From the NCBI RefSeq assembly GCF_000808015.1, contig NZ_JWHR01000130.1:1-5932 (forward strand): DNA of 5,932 nucleotides, read 5' to 3'. Shown here one piece after another: positions 5,791-5,932 of this stretch. The DNA is from Terrisporobacter othiniensis (GTDB taxonomy: Bacteria > Bacillota > Clostridia > Peptostreptococcales > Peptostreptococcaceae). The first letter of the stretch is position 1. Each line of letters opens with the position of its first letter. The position numbers and the translations under genes were made by a program. The notes beneath the pieces were generated by a model, which did not search any database, was not told the DNA's origin, and saw nothing but the letters and a program-made list of their open reading frames with translations.

Positions 5791-5808
5791 CTAAATAGAA
5801 AATAAAAT

Positions 5809-5837
5809 TTGACTATCAATGAGTAGGGTTATATAAT
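5809..5837 (+). promoter_or_regulatory. Divergent near-consensus promoter leading out of the window
   Basis: TTGACT (5809-5814), a 17-nt spacer and a perfect TATAAT (5832-5837) form a strong sigma-A-type promoter on the plus strand, divergent from gntR. The expected transcript begins near 5844. No credible reading frame begins in 5844-5932 (the only ATG found there, at 5852, gives five codons), so the gene or leader it serves must lie beyond the right edge. The exact operator half-site GTTATATA occurs at 5828-5835, overlapping the -10. Confidence 0.5.
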
Positions 5838-5932
5838 AATTACATTAAATTATGAAAGTGTTCAGGTAAAGTGAGAAAATAATCTTATTCAAAATAAATA
5901 GTTTAATAGTTTTTTGCAGATTGTTTATTAAT

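Overview
The window is very AT-rich, low-GC Firmicute DNA. AGA is the main arginine codon, Shine-Dalgarno sequences are strong and purine-rich, and terminators are stem plus U-run. The protein families (YtrA-type GntR, MarR, FUSC, DUF1648/DUF5808) suit Clostridium or a close relative; the species cannot be read from the sequence. All six genes concern the cell envelope, either as membrane exporters or membrane proteins or as the small repressors that would control them. No RNA gene, CRISPR array or mobile element was found.

Layout: (1) 1-2438, plus strand: promoter with an embedded 21-bp perfect palindrome, then an ABC ATPase and a large 540-residue permease overlapping by 8 nt, closed by a terminator whose 5' arm lies inside the permease coding sequence. 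(2) 2439-4220, plus strand: an AT-rich intergenic stretch, a near-consensus promoter flanked by two copies of a MarR-type operator, then a MarR regulator and an FUSC-family (aromatic acid exporter-like) protein, closed by a bidirectional terminator. (3) 4222-5790, minus strand: a GntR/YtrA-family repressor and an eight-TM DUF1648-DUF5808 membrane protein overlapping by 8 nt, convergent to the FUSC gene and ending in a 21-bp perfect hairpin. (4) 5791-5932: a divergent, near-consensus promoter pointing out of the right edge.

The most informative observation is that the palindrome over the promoter of the ABC operon (31-51) recurs, 18 of 21 bases identical, over the promoter of the GntR gene (5751-5771) at the opposite end of the window. 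In both cases it covers the -10 box. The simplest reading is that the small YtrA-type repressor controls its own operon and, 5.7 kb away, the ABC exporter operon that lacks an adjacent regulator in view. The MarR-FUSC unit, with its own distinct operators, sits between the two halves of this presumed regulon. Functionally this looks like a locus for envelope defence or export of toxic compounds, but no substrate can be deduced from the sequence.
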